Source of the DNA: an uncultured Collinsella sp. | GTDB lineage: Bacteria; Actinomycetota; Coriobacteriia; Coriobacteriales; Coriobacteriaceae | NCBI GenBank assembly: GCA_959020035.1 | Contig: CAUEQX010000108.1 | Span: 1-6,140, forward strand | DNA length: 6,140 bases | Reading direction: 5' to 3' | Shown: piece by piece, positions 5,561-6,140 of the stretch | How positions within the stretch are numbered: the first letter of the stretch is position 1 | How the letters are laid out: the number at the start of each line of letters is the position of its first letter | Made by a program: the position numbers and the translations under genes | The notes under the pieces: generated by a model | What the model saw: the letters and a program-made list of their open reading frames with translations, nothing else | Told to the model about the DNA's origin: nothing | Databases searched by the model: none

Positions 5561-5842
5561 ATGATTGCATCGTATAAAGATGAGGATACCGAACGCTTTG
5601 CCATGGGTGTGCGGGTCAGGAGGTTCGTGCCCTTTGAGCGTGTTGCGTTGAGGAAGATTCGCCAACTGCAGGTTTGTGCTTCGCTTGATGATCTTCGCGT
5701 TCCACCGGGCAACCGCCTGGAAGCTTTGAAGGGCGATCGTGCCGGTCAATATAGCATCCGTGTTAACGAGCGCTATCGGGTCTGTTTTGAGTGGAGACAG
5801 GAGATGGCTTGGAATGTCGAAATCGTCGATTATCACAAGTGA
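5561..5842 (+). CDS. higB: HigB-like toxin, RelE/ParE superfamily mRNA interferase
   Basis: This 93-aa product has the normal size and pattern of HigB, a ribosome-dependent mRNA-cutting toxin held inactive by HigA. The start MIASYKDEDTERF is typical. The core NRLEALKGDRAGQYSIRVNE (51-70), followed by RYRVCFEW (71-78), is the family signature, and the protein ends VDYHK. Compared from memory with Proteus HigB, Lys57, Asp90, Tyr91 and His92 fall at the same positions, while His54 is Glu here, as in many chromosomal homologues. The ATG at 5561 follows AAGG (5550-5553) with a 7-base spacer. The toxin gene precedes the antitoxin, as is usual for higBA, and its end overlaps higA by 29 bases, so translation of the pair is probably coupled. 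Activity is inferred from family only. Confidence 0.92.
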   Translation: MIASYKDEDTERFAMGVRVRRFVPFERVALRKIRQLQVCASLDDLRVPPGNRLEALKGDRAGQYSIRVNERYRVCFEWRQEMAWNVEIVDYHK

Positions 5843-6140
5843 TGAGACCGCGCCCGATTTGCTGTCACCGGTGACTCCTGGTGAACTTCTCAAAGAGGAA
5901 TTTCTTGTTCCTATGGGCATTTCTCAATATCGTCTTGCTAAGGAGACCGGGATTCCGGCACAGCGTATTGGGCAGATTATTTTGGGAAGGCGTCGTGTTA
6001 CGGCTGACACCGATCTTCGCCTTTGCCGCTACTTTGGCCTAACGGATGGTTATTGGCTGCGCGCCCAGATAGCGTTTGACCTCGAGGCGGAAAAGAGGCG
6101 CATCGAACCGGAACTGGATAAGATCGTTCCTGTTCAGCAG
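5814..6140 (+). CDS. higA: HigA-family antitoxin, helix-turn-helix (3' end cut by window)
   Basis: The open frame runs from ATG 5814 to the last base, 109 residues, with no stop reached. It begins MSKSSIITSDE, then TPGELLKEEFLVPMGISQYR (21-40) leads into a Cro/CI-type HTH: RLAKETGIPAQRIGQIILGRR (40-60). After this comes TADTDLRLCRYFGLTDGYWL (63-82), the characteristic HigA/VapI stretch. It should neutralise HigB and, through the HTH, repress the shared promoter. AGGAG at 5799-5803, ten bases upstream and inside higB, supports this start. The ATG at 5842, which overlaps the higB stop, opens a different frame that stops soon after. HigA proteins are often about 95-130 aa, so most of the gene is probably present. 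Confidence 0.92.
   Translation, partial: MSKSSIITSDETAPDLLSPVTPGELLKEEFLVPMGISQYRLAKETGIPAQRIGQIILGRRRVTADTDLRLCRYFGLTDGYWLRAQIAFDLEAEKRRIEPELDKIVPVQQ

Noticed and set aside
5842..5874. Start of the gene after higB at ATG 5842, overlapping the higB stop as TGATG-like coupling
   Set aside because: That frame reaches a stop after about ten codons. The HTH antitoxin is in the frame that begins at ATG 5814.
5540..5920. 126-codon minus-strand frame over higB and its promoter
   Set aside because: It is antisense to a clear HigB and has no family resemblance or ribosome-binding site that I could see.

Overview
The window looks like chromosomal DNA from a GC-rich, probably Gram-positive gut bacterium. 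The best guess is the Coriobacteriia (Collinsella-like), based on the style of the LysA, DapH and M20 proteins. This is recognition from memory, not a search, so the taxonomy is tentative. The window carries a lysine/diaminopimelate (DAP) biosynthesis locus on the minus strand, a divergent M20 amidohydrolase on the plus strand, and a HigBA toxin-antitoxin pair that runs off the right edge.

Minus-strand operon, transcribed right to left: a lysine riboswitch (about 3963-4119) with a translational expression platform (3901-3969); a single long reading frame (1582-3891) joining diaminopimelate decarboxylase (LysA) to 4-hydroxy-tetrahydrodipicolinate synthase (DapA); dapB (849-1589, TTG start, 8-base overlap with the previous stop); dapH (90-809); then a 12-bp hairpin (60-87) as a possible operon end. 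Together these provide the first committed step (DapA), the reduction (DapB), the N-acetylation that marks the acetylase branch (DapH) and the last step to L-lysine (LysA). Not seen here are the N-acetyl-DAP aminotransferase, DAP epimerase and a firmly assigned deacetylase.

Intergenic region 3892-4270: this holds the riboswitch and two overlapping divergent promoter candidates in an AT-rich block (about 4148-4194). It also holds an inverted repeat (4123-4154) and two short dyads in the leader of the plus-strand gene (4189-4201 and 4228-4239).

Plus strand: an M20 metallopeptidase-family amidohydrolase (4271-5458) with all five expected metal ligands. Its position beside an acetylase-type DAP operon makes N-acetyl-DAP deacetylase a reasonable candidate function. 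After a 102-base gap with a TATAAT box and operator-like dyads comes higB (5561-5842), a RelE-family toxin. It overlaps higA (5814 to the window edge), an HTH antitoxin that is cut by the window end.

The two most notable items are the in-frame LysA-DapA fusion, which retains a strong internal Shine-Dalgarno and ATG for DapA, and the lysine riboswitch, whose mutually exclusive helices can be read directly around the lysA ribosome-binding site.
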